DNA of 59,517 bases from Actinomycetales bacterium. Lineage in GTDB: Bacteria > Actinomycetota > Actinomycetes > Actinomycetales > Kineosporiaceae. The notes under the pieces are model-generated. The model did not search any database. It was not told the origin of the DNA and saw only the letters and a program-made list of their open reading frames with translations. The position numbers and the translations under genes are program-made. Shown one piece after another: positions 34,000-42,477 of the stretch; position 1 is the stretch's first letter, and each line of letters opens with the position of its first letter. The stretch is from assembly GCA_012719445.1 (NCBI GenBank), contig JAAYAH010000096.1, forward strand, positions 1 through 59,517. The letters are read 5' to 3'.

Positions 34000-35495
34000 C
34001 AGCGGTCCGCGCAGGCGTAGCAGAGCTCGAAGCTCTTGTTGATCAGAGGGAAGTCGACCAGCAGGTTGCCGGGGGCCGCCGCGGCGACGGACGGCCAGTT
34101 GGCGTAGGACCCGGTGCGCAGCCGCAGCCGGGTGACCCTGGCGCCGTCGCTCTCGACGACGCAGGTGGTGGCACCGCGCGGACTCTCCACCCTGCCGACG
34201 CCGATCGGTCCGGGTGGGGCACCCCGCTCGGCCGTCGCCGGTTCCACGGGCCGGTCGAGCAGGCCGTCGAGCAGGTCGAAGGTCTGCCACAGCTCCAGCC
34301 CGCGCTGTTCGAGCCGGGCCCGCACGTCCCCCGTCGCCCGGTCCGGCACCACCGGCCGGAAGCCCGGGTAGTGCAGCCGGGGTGAGGCCGTGCGGACGTC
34401 CTCGGCCAACCCGGCCGCCCGGGCCGCAGGGCCGACCGTGCCGAGCCGGCGGGCCGCCTCGGTCGCCACGACCCCGGCCCCCGGCAGCCGGTCCTGGAAG
34501 GAGGCGTTGAACATGAGCTCCCGCCACCCGCTCGTCACCTCGACCCGCAGCGCGTCCAGCGCGGCCCGCACGGCTCGGACCTGCCCGCCGTCGGCGACGA
34601 GGTCGTTCCCCCCGACCCGAACGGTCCCGAACAGGAACCGATGGCCGGACAGCTCGGCGTTCACCCGGCGGGCCCGTTCGGTGAACCCGGCGAATCGGGT
34701 GTTGCCCGCGGCGAGGCCGACCCCGGCGCAGATCGCCGCGACGTCGTTGAGGTGGCTCCACAGACGTTCCAGTTCGAGCAGGAGGGTCCTGGCCCGGGAC
34801 AGCGCAGGTGTCGGGACCAGTCCGAGCACCTGCTCGCAGGCGTGCGCGTAGGCGACGCCGTTGGCCACGGCGCAGGCACCGCAGGCCCTGGCCACGTAGG
34901 CCGCCCCCCGGTCGAGGGTGCTGCCCTCCGCGGCCCGCTCCAGCCCGCGATGCTTGTAGAAGAGCCGCGCGTCGAGGTGCAGGATCCGGTCCCCGACGAG
35001 GTGGAACCGGAAGTGCCCCGACTCGATCACCCCGGCGTGGATCGGGCCGACCGCCACCTGGCAGAGGTCGGTCCCCGCCACCGGAACCGTCCAGCGTCCG
35101 AGGTCGCCGTGGTCGACGAGGGACCGCAGCGGCGCGTGGCCGATGAAGCCGATCCCGTGCAGGTCGGCGGCCTCCCGCTCGTCCCAGCAGGCGGCGGGGG
35201 CCAGGTCGACCACGGTGGGGACCTTGCCCCCCTCCACCGGGACGCCCAGCAGCAGGGTCGCCCCGCCCGGGGCCGTCAGGAGCGTCCGGACCCGGTCACC
35301 CCCCGCCGCCACGTGGGTGCCGCCGTACCGCCAGCCCGCGGCGAGTGCCTCGGTGAGACGGGACCGGTAGGTCATGGTCCCGACCTCGGCGATCTCCACC
35401 GTCCCGACGCTCCCGCCGACCCGGGGGCGCGCAACGGCCCCGGGGTTCCCCCTCGACTCGATCGCCTCGGTGCGTCCGGTGGTTCCGATGGTCAC
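33999..35495 (-). CDS. hyfG: Group 4 [NiFe]-hydrogenase-like large subunit (HyfG/HycE type)
   Basis: 498 residues: a NuoC-like N-terminal part (WDEREAADLHGIGFIGHA near 104-121) and a NuoD/HycE-like catalytic part (GPIHAGVIESGHFRFH at 151). Unlike NuoD, it keeps both CxxC pairs that bind nickel-iron: RACGAC (C205, C208) and ELCYAC (C492, C495). The histidine that normally follows the first pair is Asn212. The protein ends CADR, precisely where HycE-type precursors are cut, so it has no C-terminal extension to remove. The GTG start overlaps hyfF as GTGA. Catalysis of H2 chemistry is plausible but unproven. Confidence 0.85.
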   Translation of the reverse strand: MTIGTTGRTEAIESRGNPGAVARPRVGGSVGTVEIAEVGTMTYRSRLTEALAAGWRYGGTHVAAGGDRVRTLLTAPGGATLLLGVPVEGGKVPTVVDLAPAACWDEREAADLHGIGFIGHAPLRSLVDHGDLGRWTVPVAGTDLCQVAVGPIHAGVIESGHFRFHLVGDRILHLDARLFYKHRGLERAAEGSTLDRGAAYVARACGACAVANGVAYAHACEQVLGLVPTPALSRARTLLLELERLWSHLNDVAAICAGVGLAAGNTRFAGFTERARRVNAELSGHRFLFGTVRVGGNDLVADGGQVRAVRAALDALRVEVTSGWRELMFNASFQDRLPGAGVVATEAARRLGTVGPAARAAGLAEDVRTASPRLHYPGFRPVVPDRATGDVRARLEQRGLELWQTFDLLDGLLDRPVEPATAERGAPPGPIGVGRVESPRGATTCVVESDGARVTRLRLRTGSYANWPSVAAAAPGNLLVDFPLINKSFELCYACADR

Positions 35496-37018
35496 GCGAT
35501 CCCCTTCATGAGTGTGTCGACGAGATCACTCGCCGGGAGCCACGACGCGGCTCCCGCGAGCGCGAGCAGGAGGACGAGGGAGGCCGCCACGAGCACGCCG
35601 ACCCCCCGCAGGCCGGGCAGTGCCGATCCCGAGGCCGAACCCGAAACCGAACCCGAGACCGAACCCGAGGCCGAGGCCGAACCCGAGACCGGGCCGGTGC
35701 GGGCCGGTGCCTCGCCGAGGGTGAGCTCGAGCAGCGCCCGGACCAGGCAGGAGAAGGCGAGGGCGAGCAGGACGGCCGCAGCGGTCGCCGTCACGACCCG
35801 ACCGGCCTGGAACCCCCCGGCGACGATCAGCAGTTCGCTCACGAACAGCGGCGACGGCGGCAGCCCGGCCAGGCTGCCGAGGGAGAGCCCCATCGCGCCG
35901 CCGAGCACCGGGCTGCTGCGGGCGATCCCGCTCACCGGGCTGCGCGCAGCCTCCGGGGCGTGCGCCAGCAGGGGCGTGACCAGGCAGAACCCGAGGGTCT
36001 TGGCGACGGCGTGGGCGACCAGGTGGACGGCGACCCCGGCCAGCGCGAGCGGGGTGGCGAACCCGAGGCCGATGGCGACGACGCCCATGTGCTCGAGGCT
36101 GGAGTAGGCGAGCAGCCGCTTCCAGGCCATCGGTCGCAGCATGAACGGGACGGAGACCGCCACCGAGAGCAGGCCGAAGACGAGCAGGACGTCCCGCGCC
36201 GGACCGACCCCGATCACCGGCTCCAGCCCCTGCTCGCACCGCCAGGCGACGAGCAGCACCGCGGGCAGCAACGCCGCGGAGAGCAGCGCGGACACCGGCG
36301 CGGGGGCCTCGGAGTGCGCGTCGGGCAGCCAGTTGTGCACCGGCGCCCAGCCGATCTTGGCGGCGAGCCCGGCGAGCAGGAGCACGTAGACCACCAGCGC
36401 GCTCCGGGCTCCCCCGGCGTAGGTCGGCAGCACCTGCCAGGACAGGGCACCCAGCCCTCCCTCCGGGGTCCCGGCCGCGAGCAGGACGATCCCGAGCAGG
36501 GCCACGCCGAGCCCGAGCGAGGTGAGGACCAAGTACTTCCACCCGGCCTCCAGCGCCGTCGCCCTTCCGCTGAAGCCGACGAGCAGCGCCGAGGCTGCGG
36601 TCGTCGCCTCGACGAGGAGCCAGGCGGCACCGAGGGTCCCGGCGAGCGGCACCGCGAGCAGTGCCGACCAGAAGACGAGCAGCGCCGAGTAGTACGTGCG
36701 TTCCCGGCGTCGCGGGTCCACGAGGGCACCGGCTGCCGCGCCGAGGTACGCCGGGGAGACCAGCACGCTGACCAGGCCGACGGCGCCGATGATGCCCACC
36801 AGCAGCCCGCCCGGTACGTCGATGACCAGCCAGGGTCCTGCGAGCGGGCGGTCACCGGTCAGCGCCACCGCGGTGAGAGCCGCGGCCAGGCCGCCGGTCG
36901 CCAGCGCACCGACGAGCGCCGTCCGGGTCACCCAGGTGCGGGGCAGCACCCAGACCAGGGCGGCGACCAGCGCCGGGACGACGACCGTCGCCGCGGCGAG
37001 TGTCTCGGGGTCAGTCAC
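35492..37018 (-). CDS. hyfF: Hydrogenase-4-like membrane subunit HyfF (NuoN/MrpD type)
   Basis: 508 residues with about 14 helices of the antiporter-like family. The conserved charged positions are visible: the transmembrane glutamate region (SALLAVPLAGTLGAAWLLVEAT), the lysine in GLAAKIGWAPVHNWLPDAHSEAP, and the LLAYSSLEHMGVVAIGLGFATP segment. It should form part of the proton- or sodium-moving arm. Near the C-terminus a Gly/Ser/Ala repeat (35635-35700) separates the last helices and looks recently expanded. GTG 37018 overlaps hyfE by 8 bp. Confidence 0.9.
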   Translation of the reverse strand: MTDPETLAAATVVVPALVAALVWVLPRTWVTRTALVGALATGGLAAALTAVALTGDRPLAGPWLVIDVPGGLLVGIIGAVGLVSVLVSPAYLGAAAGALVDPRRRERTYYSALLVFWSALLAVPLAGTLGAAWLLVEATTAASALLVGFSGRATALEAGWKYLVLTSLGLGVALLGIVLLAAGTPEGGLGALSWQVLPTYAGGARSALVVYVLLLAGLAAKIGWAPVHNWLPDAHSEAPAPVSALLSAALLPAVLLVAWRCEQGLEPVIGVGPARDVLLVFGLLSVAVSVPFMLRPMAWKRLLAYSSLEHMGVVAIGLGFATPLALAGVAVHLVAHAVAKTLGFCLVTPLLAHAPEAARSPVSGIARSSPVLGGAMGLSLGSLAGLPPSPLFVSELLIVAGGFQAGRVVTATAAAVLLALAFSCLVRALLELTLGEAPARTGPVSGSASASGSVSGSVSGSASGSALPGLRGVGVLVAASLVLLLALAGAASWLPASDLVDTLMKGIA

Positions 37019-37619
37019 GCAGGCTCCTCAGGGCGTCGGTGTCCCCGGCGCCGAACTCGGTGAAGATCCGCTCGTGGAAGACCCCGGCGACCACGGCGAC
37101 CAGGGTGAGGTCGACGGCGACGCCGACCTCGATCAGCCACGACGTCCCCGGCAGTTCCAGGGCCGCCAGCGCGAGACCGTTCTCGACCAGGACCACACCG
37201 AGGACCTGGAACACCGTGGCCCGGCTGGTCGCGGCGAGCACGAGCCCGCAGGCGACCAGGGTGAGCACGCCCCGCTCGGCGTCCCGCGAGACGAGCCCGA
37301 TCGACGGGATCAGCCAGCCGAGCATCAGCGCGAGGGCGATGGCGAGGGCGACCCGGCGCAGCGGCGGGACGATCGCCCGGACCAGCCGGGGATCCCGGGT
37401 CCTGGCGATGACCAGCAGGAAGAAGGCGGCGAGCCCGAGACCGCGGACGACCAGCGCCACCGCGGCCAGCAGGTCGTGGGGGCCGCGGGCGTCGGCGAAG
37501 GCCACCGCGGCCAGGACGAGGGCCTGCACGGTGACCAGACCGACGGCCAGCGACCGCCGCTGCAGGGTGACCACGGCGAACCCGAGTCCCACGAGCACCC
37601 AGACCAGGCCGGCGTTCAT
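37011..37619 (-). CDS. hyfE: Hydrogenase-4-like membrane subunit HyfE
   Basis: 202 residues with six or seven hydrophobic segments in the HyfE/HycP-like pattern, related to NuoK: VWVLVGLGFAVVTL, LVTVQALVLAAVAF and VFQVLGVVLVENGLALAALEL, ending with a soluble tail (FHERIFTEFG). It probably links the membrane arm subunits. ATG 37619 overlaps the hyfC stop as ATGA, and its 3' end overlaps hyfF. Confidence 0.85.
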   Translation of the reverse strand: MNAGLVWVLVGLGFAVVTLQRRSLAVGLVTVQALVLAAVAFADARGPHDLLAAVALVVRGLGLAAFFLLVIARTRDPRLVRAIVPPLRRVALAIALALMLGWLIPSIGLVSRDAERGVLTLVACGLVLAATSRATVFQVLGVVLVENGLALAALELPGTSWLIEVGVAVDLTLVAVVAGVFHERIFTEFGAGDTDALRSLRD

Positions 37620-38542
37620 GAGATCCCCGCCAGCCGGGCGGTGATGCCGAGCAGCGCGACCAGGGCACCGGCCGCGAGCAGCCGGGGGACGAGCAGGATC
37701 CGCGCCTTCGCCAGCAGCGTCTCGGTCAGCGCCAGCACCGCGCAGAGGACGCCGAGGGTGATCGGCAGCAGGGCGAGCTGCGCCCACCCGCCGGCCGGGT
37801 GCGGCACGAAGACCTGCGCGGCGAGCACCAGCACCACCCAGTGCCGGGCCGCCATCGCCCAGTGCAGGTAGGCGAGGTCGCGGCCGGCGTACTCGAGCAG
37901 GGGGCCCTCGTGGACCATCGTCAGTTCGAGGTGGGTGTCGGGGTTGTCCACCGGCTGCCGTCCGGTCTCGGCGATGGCCACGAGGGCGAAGGCCACCCCG
38001 CCGAGGGCCAGGACCGGACCGGCCCACGCCGCGGTGCCCGCCGTCCCCGCGATCAGTCCCCGCAGGTCGGTGGTCCCCGCGACGAGGGCGGCGACGGCGA
38101 AGGAGAGCACCATGGTCCCCTCGACGAAGACCGCGATCATCAGGTCACGGCTGGCGCCCATCAGGGAGAACCCGTTCGCGGTGTCCCAGGCCGAGGCCGC
38201 AGCCGCGAACCGGGCCAGGGCGAGCAGTCCGGCCAGCGCCAGCACGTCGTGCCCGACGCCGAGGGCCGGGGCGTCCGCGGTGAGCGGGACGAGCAGCACG
38301 GCGGCGCCGAGACTCGCGGCGATCACCGAGGGGGCCAGCCGGTAGAGGACTCCGGTGCCCTCGACCGTCACGGTGCTCTTGGCCCAGAGCCGGCGCAGCT
38401 CCCGGTAGGGCTGCACCGGGGACGGTCCGCGCCGTCCCTGGAGCCGGGCCTTCCAGTGCTGGACCAGCCCTGGCAGCAGCGGGGCGAGCGCGACACCGCC
38501 CACGAGCTGCGCCGTCCCGGCGGCCGTCGTCACGGCGTTCAC
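37616..38542 (-). CDS. hyfC: Hydrogenase-4-like membrane subunit HyfC (NuoH/HycD type)
   Basis: 308 residues, multi-pass. The segment ETGRQPVDNPDTHLELTMVH is the hallmark of the HyfC/HycD group, and LLPGLVQHWKARLQGRRGPSPVQPYRELRRL is the matching first-loop motif. It anchors the hydrogenase module to the membrane and corresponds to NuoH of complex I. GTG 38542 overlaps the hyfB stop as GTGA. Confidence 0.92.
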   Translation of the reverse strand: MNAVTTAAGTAQLVGGVALAPLLPGLVQHWKARLQGRRGPSPVQPYRELRRLWAKSTVTVEGTGVLYRLAPSVIAASLGAAVLLVPLTADAPALGVGHDVLALAGLLALARFAAAASAWDTANGFSLMGASRDLMIAVFVEGTMVLSFAVAALVAGTTDLRGLIAGTAGTAAWAGPVLALGGVAFALVAIAETGRQPVDNPDTHLELTMVHEGPLLEYAGRDLAYLHWAMAARHWVVLVLAAQVFVPHPAGGWAQLALLPITLGVLCAVLALTETLLAKARILLVPRLLAAGALVALLGITARLAGIS

Positions 38543-40500
38543 CCGATCACCCCCGTCCGGACCGCGCCGAGGAGGACGACGGTGACGGCGATGAGGTAGG
38601 CCACGTAGGTGCCGAGGCTGCCGCTCTGCATCCGCCGGACGTACCCGGCGAGCTCGACGGACCGGCGGACGAGCGGCCGGTAGACCCGCTCGTCGATCAC
38701 CTGGGGCACCCGCCCGTGGTAGGTGACCTCCTGGAGGACCCCGCCCTGGCTGCGGACCGCGATCTCCCGCTGCGGCCGCAGGACCACCTCGAGCACCAGC
38801 CGCAGCGGCTTGCTGAACCCGGCGCCCGTCCAGTTCAGCTCCGGTCCGACGACCTGCCCGCAGGCCCAGCTCGGTGCCGGAGCGGCGCTGCGCCGCCCGC
38901 GCAGCAGGACCAGTCCGGCCACCAGGGCGACCAGGACGAGGGCGATCCCCGCGGTCGGCAGGGATCCCGTCCCGGGCAGGTCCAGGCCGAGCCCGGCCGA
39001 CGACCCCGCCGGCGACCCGGCCGGCCAGGGGGCGAGGTCGGTGAGCGCGCCGAACAGCGGGCCGGGGACGATCCCGAGGACGACGCAGGCCAGGGCGAGG
39101 ACGGCGGTCGCGCCGACCATCGGCGGAGCGACCTCGGTGACCGGGTGCTCGTCGCTGCCGGACCGGACCGGCCCGAGCAGCACCAGGCCGACCACCTTGG
39201 CGAAGCACAGCAGGGCCAGGGCTGCCGTCGAGGCGAGAGCCGCCAGCGCGAAGGCCCCGGCCAGCCCGTCGCCGACCCCGCCGACCGCCGGCAGGTGCAG
39301 GAGCGCCTGGAGCGTCGCCCACTCCGAGGCGAACCCGTTGAGCGGGGGGAGCCCGGCGATCGCCATCGCGCCGACGAGGAAGGCGGCGCCGGTCCACGGC
39401 ATCCGGCGGAGCAGGCCGCCGAGCCGGTCCAGCTCCAGCGTGCCGGTGGCCCGTTCGAAGGCCCCGGCGCCGAGGAACAGCAGGGCCTTGAAGACCGCGT
39501 GGTTGACGGTGTGCAGCAGGGACGCCGCGAGCGCGAACGCCGCCAGGGCGTCGGCCCCCCGGGACCGCAGCACCAGGCAGGCACCGAGCCCGAGCACGAT
39601 GATCCCGATGTTCTCGATCGAGTGCAGCGCGAGGAGCCGCTTCAGCTCGTGCTGGAAGATCGCGTACGTGACGCCGCCGAGGGCCGAGAGCGCCCCGACG
39701 GCCAGGGTGAGCACGCCGAACCACACCGGCAGGACCCCGAGCCACTCGACGAGGACCCGCACCAGGGCGTAGACCGCGATTTTGATCATCACACCGCTCA
39801 TCAGGGCGGAGACCGGAGCCGGTGCCATCGGGTGCGCCCGGGGCAGCCAGACGTGCAGCGGCATGACGCCGGCCTTCGTCCCCATGCCGACCAGCGCGGC
39901 CACGGCGATCACCCCCTGGGTCACCGACCCCGGCTCGATCACCCCGGGACTCCCGATCGCCCCCTCCCCCGCCAGCAGCAGCACCGCGACCCAGGTGCCG
40001 ACACCGCCGAGATGCGTGATCGTCAGGTAGGTGAAGACGGTCCGGCGGGCCTGCTGGTCCCCGCGGTGGGCCACCAGGATCACCACGGCCGGCAGCAGCG
40101 TCATCGCCTCCCACCCGAACAGGAGGGTGAGCGGGTCGCGGGCGCAGAGCACCAGCGCGAGCACGAGGAGGAAGACCGCCGTGAGCCCGCCGACCAGCCG
40201 GTTCGCGGCGCCGGGCCGCAGGTAGCGCGACGCGAAGACCAGCGCGGGTGCGGCGACGAGGCCGAGGGTGCCGAGGAAGGTCCCGCTGAGCCCGTCGACG
40301 CCGACCCTCGGCTCCAGGGCGCTGGTGAAGCCGGGGCCGAGGGCCGCTCCGGTCGCCAGCACCCAGAACCCCGCCACCCCGATCCCGGCGGAGCCCGCAG
40401 CCTGCAGGACCAGCCCGGCCCGGACGGTGCCGCGGGTGCCGCAGAGCACCCCGCCCGCCGCGACGGCGCCGAGACCCGCGAGCAGCAACGCTCCGATCAC
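38539..40500 (-). CDS. hyfB: Hydrogenase-4-like membrane subunit HyfB (NuoL/MrpA type)
   Basis: About 653 residues with the NuoL-type helix array: FGWEAMTLLPAVVILVAH, GMGTKAGVMPLHVWLPRAHPMAPAP with the key lysine, FQHELKRLLALHSIENIGII, and a charged C-terminal part before the last helix. It heads the operon hyfB-C-E-F-G-I. GTG 40500 is chosen because it opens directly into the first helix. A GTG at 40644 would add a 48-residue Arg-rich tail with no family match. A TAGGGT box at 40648-40643 may start the operon with a leader of about 135 nt. Confidence 0.88.
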   Translation of the reverse strand: MIGALLLAGLGAVAAGGVLCGTRGTVRAGLVLQAAGSAGIGVAGFWVLATGAALGPGFTSALEPRVGVDGLSGTFLGTLGLVAAPALVFASRYLRPGAANRLVGGLTAVFLLVLALVLCARDPLTLLFGWEAMTLLPAVVILVAHRGDQQARRTVFTYLTITHLGGVGTWVAVLLLAGEGAIGSPGVIEPGSVTQGVIAVAALVGMGTKAGVMPLHVWLPRAHPMAPAPVSALMSGVMIKIAVYALVRVLVEWLGVLPVWFGVLTLAVGALSALGGVTYAIFQHELKRLLALHSIENIGIIVLGLGACLVLRSRGADALAAFALAASLLHTVNHAVFKALLFLGAGAFERATGTLELDRLGGLLRRMPWTGAAFLVGAMAIAGLPPLNGFASEWATLQALLHLPAVGGVGDGLAGAFALAALASTAALALLCFAKVVGLVLLGPVRSGSDEHPVTEVAPPMVGATAVLALACVVLGIVPGPLFGALTDLAPWPAGSPAGSSAGLGLDLPGTGSLPTAGIALVLVALVAGLVLLRGRRSAAPAPSWACGQVVGPELNWTGAGFSKPLRLVLEVVLRPQREIAVRSQGGVLQEVTYHGRVPQVIDERVYRPLVRRSVELAGYVRRMQSGSLGTYVAYLIAVTVVLLGAVRTGVIG

Positions 40501-40721
40501 AGGATCACGGACCGGGGCGAGGGAGCGGCGACGGACCCCGGTCGAGGAGCGGAGGGACGTGCGCTGACGGTGCCGACCGCGGCGCGGTGGGCACCTGTCG
40601 CCGGTTCGGGCACGGGCCTGGAGATCTCGGGCACGTGCGGTCACCCTAGCCCCGGCCCCGGCCGCCCCTCACCGGGCCTCGGGCGAAGGGCGCCGCACCG
40701 TGGGGCGTACTCTGGCCGGTC

Positions 40722-41285
40722 TCAGCCCGACAGCCCCAGCCCGCGGAGCAGCACCTCCAGCGTCGCCGGGTCGGTACGGCCGGTGACGATCGTGGTGAGG
40801 TCACCGCCACGGTGCACCAGGTTGGTGATGCCCCGGTCGGTCCGGGAGCGGTCGATCCACCGGTTGCCGTCGATGATCCGTTCCGCGCTCTCCCGCCCGT
40901 CGATGACCATCCGGCCCTCCCAGACCCGGCTCGGGCGGAGGCCCTGGACGAACCCCACCGGGTCACCGTCGGGAGTGCGGTAGGTCACCCGCCAGGTGGG
41001 GGTGCCGTCCGACCCCTCGAACAGCCCGGCGCCGGTCGCCGTCCACCCCGGCGGCAGCCCGCGCGGGACGGCGACGGAGAACCCGGCCCGGCCGGAGACC
41101 GACGCCGCGACCTGCGCGACGTCCACGGTCGCCGCGGGCGTCCGGTCAGGGCGGGGGAAGAGCAGGACGACGGCCGCCACCAGCACCACGATCACGGTCG
41201 TGGACCGGACCAGGTCGAGGGCGGATCCGCGGGAGCGGCCGCCCCGCCCCGTGCCGGCACCGTCGGCGTCCACGTTCCCGCTCAC
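40722..41285 (-). CDS. DUF4245 domain membrane-anchored protein
   Basis: 187 residues: a short polar N-terminus, one membrane helix (STTVIVVLVAAVVLLFP) and an exported domain with PRGLPPGWTATGAG, RVTYRTPDGDPVGFVQG and the C-terminal LTTIVTGRTDPATLEVLL. The family is common in actinobacteria and often sits near fumarase and exonuclease VII genes; function is unknown. GTG 41285 has a GGAGGG directly in front, unusually close, so a slightly later start is possible. A paralogous C-terminal fragment lies at 33417-33482. Confidence 0.9.
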   Translation of the reverse strand: MSGNVDADGAGTGRGGRSRGSALDLVRSTTVIVVLVAAVVLLFPRPDRTPAATVDVAQVAASVSGRAGFSVAVPRGLPPGWTATGAGLFEGSDGTPTWRVTYRTPDGDPVGFVQGLRPSRVWEGRMVIDGRESAERIIDGNRWIDRSRTDRGITNLVHRGGDLTTIVTGRTDPATLEVLLRGLGLSG

Positions 41286-41365
41286 CCCTCCATGGTGACG
41301 CCGCGGACGAACGGATGAGACATCGGTGTCGCGTCGCTCACGGAAAGCGGATACCTGACCCGGTA

Positions 41366-41379
41366 CTCAACCGGTTCAG
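41366..41379. promoter_or_regulatory. LacI-type operator candidate upstream of the PfkB kinase
   Basis: CTCAACCGGTTCAG contains the perfect 8-bp palindrome AACCGGTT with a central CG step, and 12 of 14 positions are symmetric. It is about 140 bp before the kinase start. A LacI regulator is encoded immediately after the kinase. Confidence 0.45.
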
Positions 41380-41517
41380 CTATCGTCGGCGGAGAATCCC
41401 CGGAAGCACCGGGCGACCCCCATCCCTGCTGAGATCATGGACACCATCCGCGGACGAGCGACGCCGCGGAGGGTGCGGTTCCGGCCGACAACCGGACGAC
41501 ACGAAGGGCGGACGGCC

Positions 41518-42441
41518 GTGGACGATGTCCTGCTCGTGGGTGAGGCACTGGTCGACATCGTCGAGCGACTGGACGGCACCCGGTCCGAGCACCCAGGGGG
41601 CAGCCCGGCCAACGTCGCGCTCGGCCTCGCCCGCCTGGGCCGATCGGTCCACCTCCTCACCCGGATCGGGGACGACCGGCGCGGCCGCCTCGTCCGGGAA
41701 CACCTCGCGTCGTCCGGGGTGCGGATCGCCGAGGGCTCCGTGGTGGCGGGGCGCACCTCGACGGCCACGGCGGTCCTCGACCCGACCGGAGCCGCCAGCT
41801 ACCAGTTCGACCTCGACTGGCGGCTCCCCCCGGCGCCCGATCTCGGCGGCTTCCGGGCCCTGCACACGGGGTCCATCGCCGCGTTCCTGCCCCCGGGCGG
41901 GGACGACGTGCTGGCGCTGGTGGTGAAGGCCGCGGGACACCTCACCGTCAGCTACGACCCCAACGCCCGCCCCCGGCTGATGGGCACGGCGCGGGATGCC
42001 CGCCGTCGCGTGGAGCGGATCGTCACCCTCGCCGACGTGGTGAAGGTCAGCGACGAGGACCTCACCTGGCTCGCCCCCGGCGAGGACCCGGAGGACACCG
42101 CGAGGGAGTGGCTCGCCAGGGGGCCCTCGGTCGTCGTGCTCACCCGCGGGGGCTCCGGCGCCGTCGGGTTCGCGGCCTCCGGACGGGTTGCGGTCCCGTC
42201 CGCGCCGGTCACGGTGGCGGACACCGTCGGCGCGGGCGACGCCTTCATGGCCGGGCTGCTGGACCACCTCGCGACGGCCGACCTGCTCGGCGCCCACCGC
42301 CGGGACGCCCTGCGCGAGCTCGACCGGGACACCCTCGGCGCGACGCTCGACCAGGCGGTGCGGTCGGCGGCGATCACCTGCACCAGGGCGGGAGCCGACC
42401 CGCCGACCCGGGCCGAGCTGGACACCTGGACCCCGACCTGA
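41518..42441 (+). CDS. PfkB family carbohydrate kinase
   Basis: 307 residues of the ribokinase/PfkB fold: GEALVDIVERLDG, the substrate-binding GGSPANVALGLARLG, VSYDPNARP and the catalytic DTVGAGDAFMAGLLDHL with the base aspartate. Fructokinase is the nearest group by pattern, so phosphorylation of fructose or a like sugar is likely. GTG 41518 is chosen for the GAAGGGCG ribosome site; ATG 41437 would add a basic tail unlike the family. It faces the convergent LacI gene, with an operator-like palindrome upstream. Confidence 0.9.
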   Translation: MDDVLLVGEALVDIVERLDGTRSEHPGGSPANVALGLARLGRSVHLLTRIGDDRRGRLVREHLASSGVRIAEGSVVAGRTSTATAVLDPTGAASYQFDLDWRLPPAPDLGGFRALHTGSIAAFLPPGGDDVLALVVKAAGHLTVSYDPNARPRLMGTARDARRRVERIVTLADVVKVSDEDLTWLAPGEDPEDTAREWLARGPSVVVLTRGGSGAVGFAASGRVAVPSAPVTVADTVGAGDAFMAGLLDHLATADLLGAHRRDALRELDRDTLGATLDQAVRSAAITCTRAGADPPTRAELDTWTPT

Positions 42442-42477
42442 CCGTGCCCCCTCACGTCGACCGGTGGCCACGTGGGC

